Positions 20,109-20,804 of a stretch of 20,804 nucleotides of DNA are shown one piece after another. The stretch lies in the IMG/VR virus record IMGVR_UViG_3300005537_000505, positions 1 through 20,804 of that record; one strand, given 5' to 3'. The notes below the pieces were generated by a model, which worked only from the letters and a program-made list of their open reading frames with translations, did no database searches and had not been told where the DNA came from. The position numbers and the translations under genes are program-made. This stretch comes from a virus. The stretch's first letter is position 1. Every line of letters starts with the position of its first letter.

Positions 20109-20405
20109 ATCCGCATCCGTCCTGATCCAGTCAATAGCATGATCAGCCGGGAAGGGACTGGCGCGAACCGGTTCCTTCCCGGCACGCGGATGGCAGGTAT
20201 AGCCCATCGCGATCGCGATCGCGTCGGCGATCCACGGGATGAACGCGTCCGCGTCGGCCACGGAAATGTCAAGGGCATACCGGCCATCCAGCAGGAGCCC
20301 GATCTTCCCGCCATTGACTGGCATCGCGTCCAGGAACGGGACCCGGTGGCCATCTACGACCACACGGTGACTCTCAAAAGGGCCAACGATCTGATAATCG
20401 CTCAT
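19989..20405 (-). CDS. Hypothetical protein opposing the DUF3892 gene
   Basis: The 138-residue frame starts at ATG 20405 with AGGGGAAG 9 nt upstream. The first ~95 residues look real, with QIVGPFESHRVVVDGHRVPF, a two-strand unit, KIGLLLDGRYALDI and an acidic helix DADAFIPWIADAIAIAMGY. From ~100 onwards the frame enters the DUF3892 gene on the other strand and becomes Arg/Val-rich and shadow-like (RRQVVQVVVPVLVRVRAERV). Either the overlap of 120 bp is genuine, or the original stop was lost and the tail is meaningless. I recognise no family. Confidence 0.55.
   Translation of the reverse strand: MSDYQIVGPFESHRVVVDGHRVPFLDAMPVNGGKIGLLLDGRYALDISVADADAFIPWIADAIAIAMGYTCHPRAGKEPVRASPFPADHAIDWIRTDADLRARRQVVQVVVPVLVRVRAERVKTAGAVVLGYGRFRPR
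20146..20183 (+). terminator. Inverted repeat downstream of DUF3892 gene
   Basis: GCCGGGAAGG and CCTTCCCGGC form perfect 10-bp arms around an 18-nt loop, 38 nt past the DUF3892 stop. It could terminate that plus-strand transcript. It lies inside the opposing minus-strand coding region, so it may instead be chance. Confidence 0.4.
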
Positions 20406-20468
20406 GTCGTCAGCTTCCCCTGGCTAGCGCACGCAACGCCAGTCCCGATCAGGGGCTCTTGAAACGGA

Positions 20469-20498
20469 ACGGGACGGCCATGCAGGTGACCGTCCCGT
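20469..20498. terminator. Terminator-like hairpin
   Basis: ACGGGACGG (20469-20477) and CCGTCCCGT (20490-20498) flank a 12-nt loop. The stem sequence is nearly the same as that of the terminator at 7700-7731, which argues that it is a real terminator type in this genome. It lies upstream of the minus-strand gene ending at 20405, so it probably insulates that gene from transcription entering from the right. Confidence 0.6.
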
Positions 20499-20575
20499 CC
20501 AAGCCATGCCCTGCCGCGAATCCACAGCATCACCACGGCGAGCCGTGACGCCCCGCTTCTTCCAGGAGCACCTGC

Positions 20576-20752
20576 ATGCCCGCGACGGAACCGGGCGGAG
20601 TGTGGTTATCCCGCATGGGTTTTCCGGAGAGGCTGCAAGGTCAGGCTGGGTACCAACGTGACCACCCCCTCACGGTCCGGGAGATGAACTCCCGGCCACC
20701 AGGGTACCCGGAACATGGGGTAGACAGCGGCCGGATCTGGGGTCCGCGCTGA
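20576..20752 (+). CDS. Possible small ORF (58 codons), hypothetical
   Basis: ATG 20576 is preceded by CCAGGAG with 7-nt spacing and opens a 58-residue frame beginning MPATEPGGVWLSRMGFPERL and ending GRIWGPR. The composition is ordinary for a small basic protein, with no helix-turn-helix, Cys pairs or membrane segment. It contains one TTA leucine codon (20603-20605), rare in high-GC actinomycetes and read by the bldA tRNA, which either points to developmental control or argues against coding. No other gene occupies 20406-20804. I report it because the Shine-Dalgarno match is good, not because the protein is recognisable. Confidence 0.3.
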   Translation: MPATEPGGVWLSRMGFPERLQGQAGYQRDHPLTVREMNSRPPGYPEHGVDSGRIWGPR

Positions 20753-20785
20753 CCAGCCACGACACCTAACCGCAGGCCAGCACCG

Positions 20786-20804
20786 TTTCGCAGAACCCTC
20801 CTAG
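20786..20804 (+). repeat. TTTCGC...CCCTCCTAG motif at the right edge
   Basis: TTTCGCAGAACCCTCCTAG closes the window. The same motif, as direct or reverse complement, is at 7131-7151 (CTAGGAGGGTTCGGCGAAAC), 13859-13890 and 15172-15191. The last two flank the tnpB element in inverted orientation. The window ending exactly on it suggests that a repeated element follows. Confidence 0.6.

Noticed and set aside
1-20804. CRISPR array or cas genes
   Set aside because: No regularly spaced direct repeats were seen; the only RNA-guided system is the single TnpB.

Overview
The window is high-GC DNA with GTG/TTG starts, tightly overlapping genes, leaderless-looking promoters and the HATPase / Scr1-type XRE / DUF397 gene set. 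All of this points to a filamentous actinomycete, in the Streptomycetales/Streptosporangiales range; the genus cannot be fixed from sequence alone. The content is almost entirely accessory: phage-like genes, glycosyltransferases, small regulators, IS elements and orphan hypotheticals. There is no housekeeping protein gene. The left edge lies inside a gene. The right edge stops exactly on a motif that recurs three more times inside the window, so the right edge may be a repeat boundary.

Layout. (1) 1-1924, plus strand: a phage-like run with the end of a lysozyme-like glycoside hydrolase, a two-segment small membrane protein, a papain-like cysteine peptidase and a small helical protein, closed by a hairpin at 1950-1987. 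(2) 2021-6966, minus strand: a translationally coupled five-gene operon with a GT-B glycosyltransferase fused to an FkbM methyltransferase, a GT2-like enzyme, a GT17-like enzyme, a class I methyltransferase and a GNT-I/GT2-like glycosyltransferase. It looks like a glycan assembly and methylation cassette. (3) 6967-7508: non-coding, with a sequence resembling the right end (omega-RNA) of a TnpB element but no TnpB. (4) 7509-9185: small genes, namely a leaderless Cys-rich protein, a DUF4177 protein, a DUF6941-like protein and a two-gene toxin-antitoxin-like pair ending in a ribbon-helix-helix protein.

(5) 9346-10901 and 17973-19619: two paralogous triads (HATPase anti-sigma-like / XRE-DUF5753 / DUF397) in mirror orientation, with the same 13-nt gene overlap and near-identical divergent promoter regions. 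They bracket about 7 kb. (6) The bracketed region holds an orphan nucleotidyltransferase plus unknown partner (11065-12452), two inverted diverged copies of one DDE insertion sequence flanking an intact leaderless TnpB gene with its right-end RNA region (12488-16582), an unusual tRNA gene (16764-16837, minus) and a DUF5343-like gene. (7) 19833-20804: a DUF3892 protein with its ribosome binding site inside a hairpin, an opposing hypothetical gene, a terminator and a possible 58-codon ORF.

The most striking item is the tRNA. It has a type I, arginine-like body with anticodon GCU (serine codons AGC/AGU), no long variable arm, and a reciprocal C19/G56 swap that keeps the elbow tertiary pair. The ArgRS identity positions A20, C35 and U36 are kept. 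If charged with arginine it would misread serine codons. The nucleotidyltransferase pair and the mirror-image regulator triads are the next best leads.
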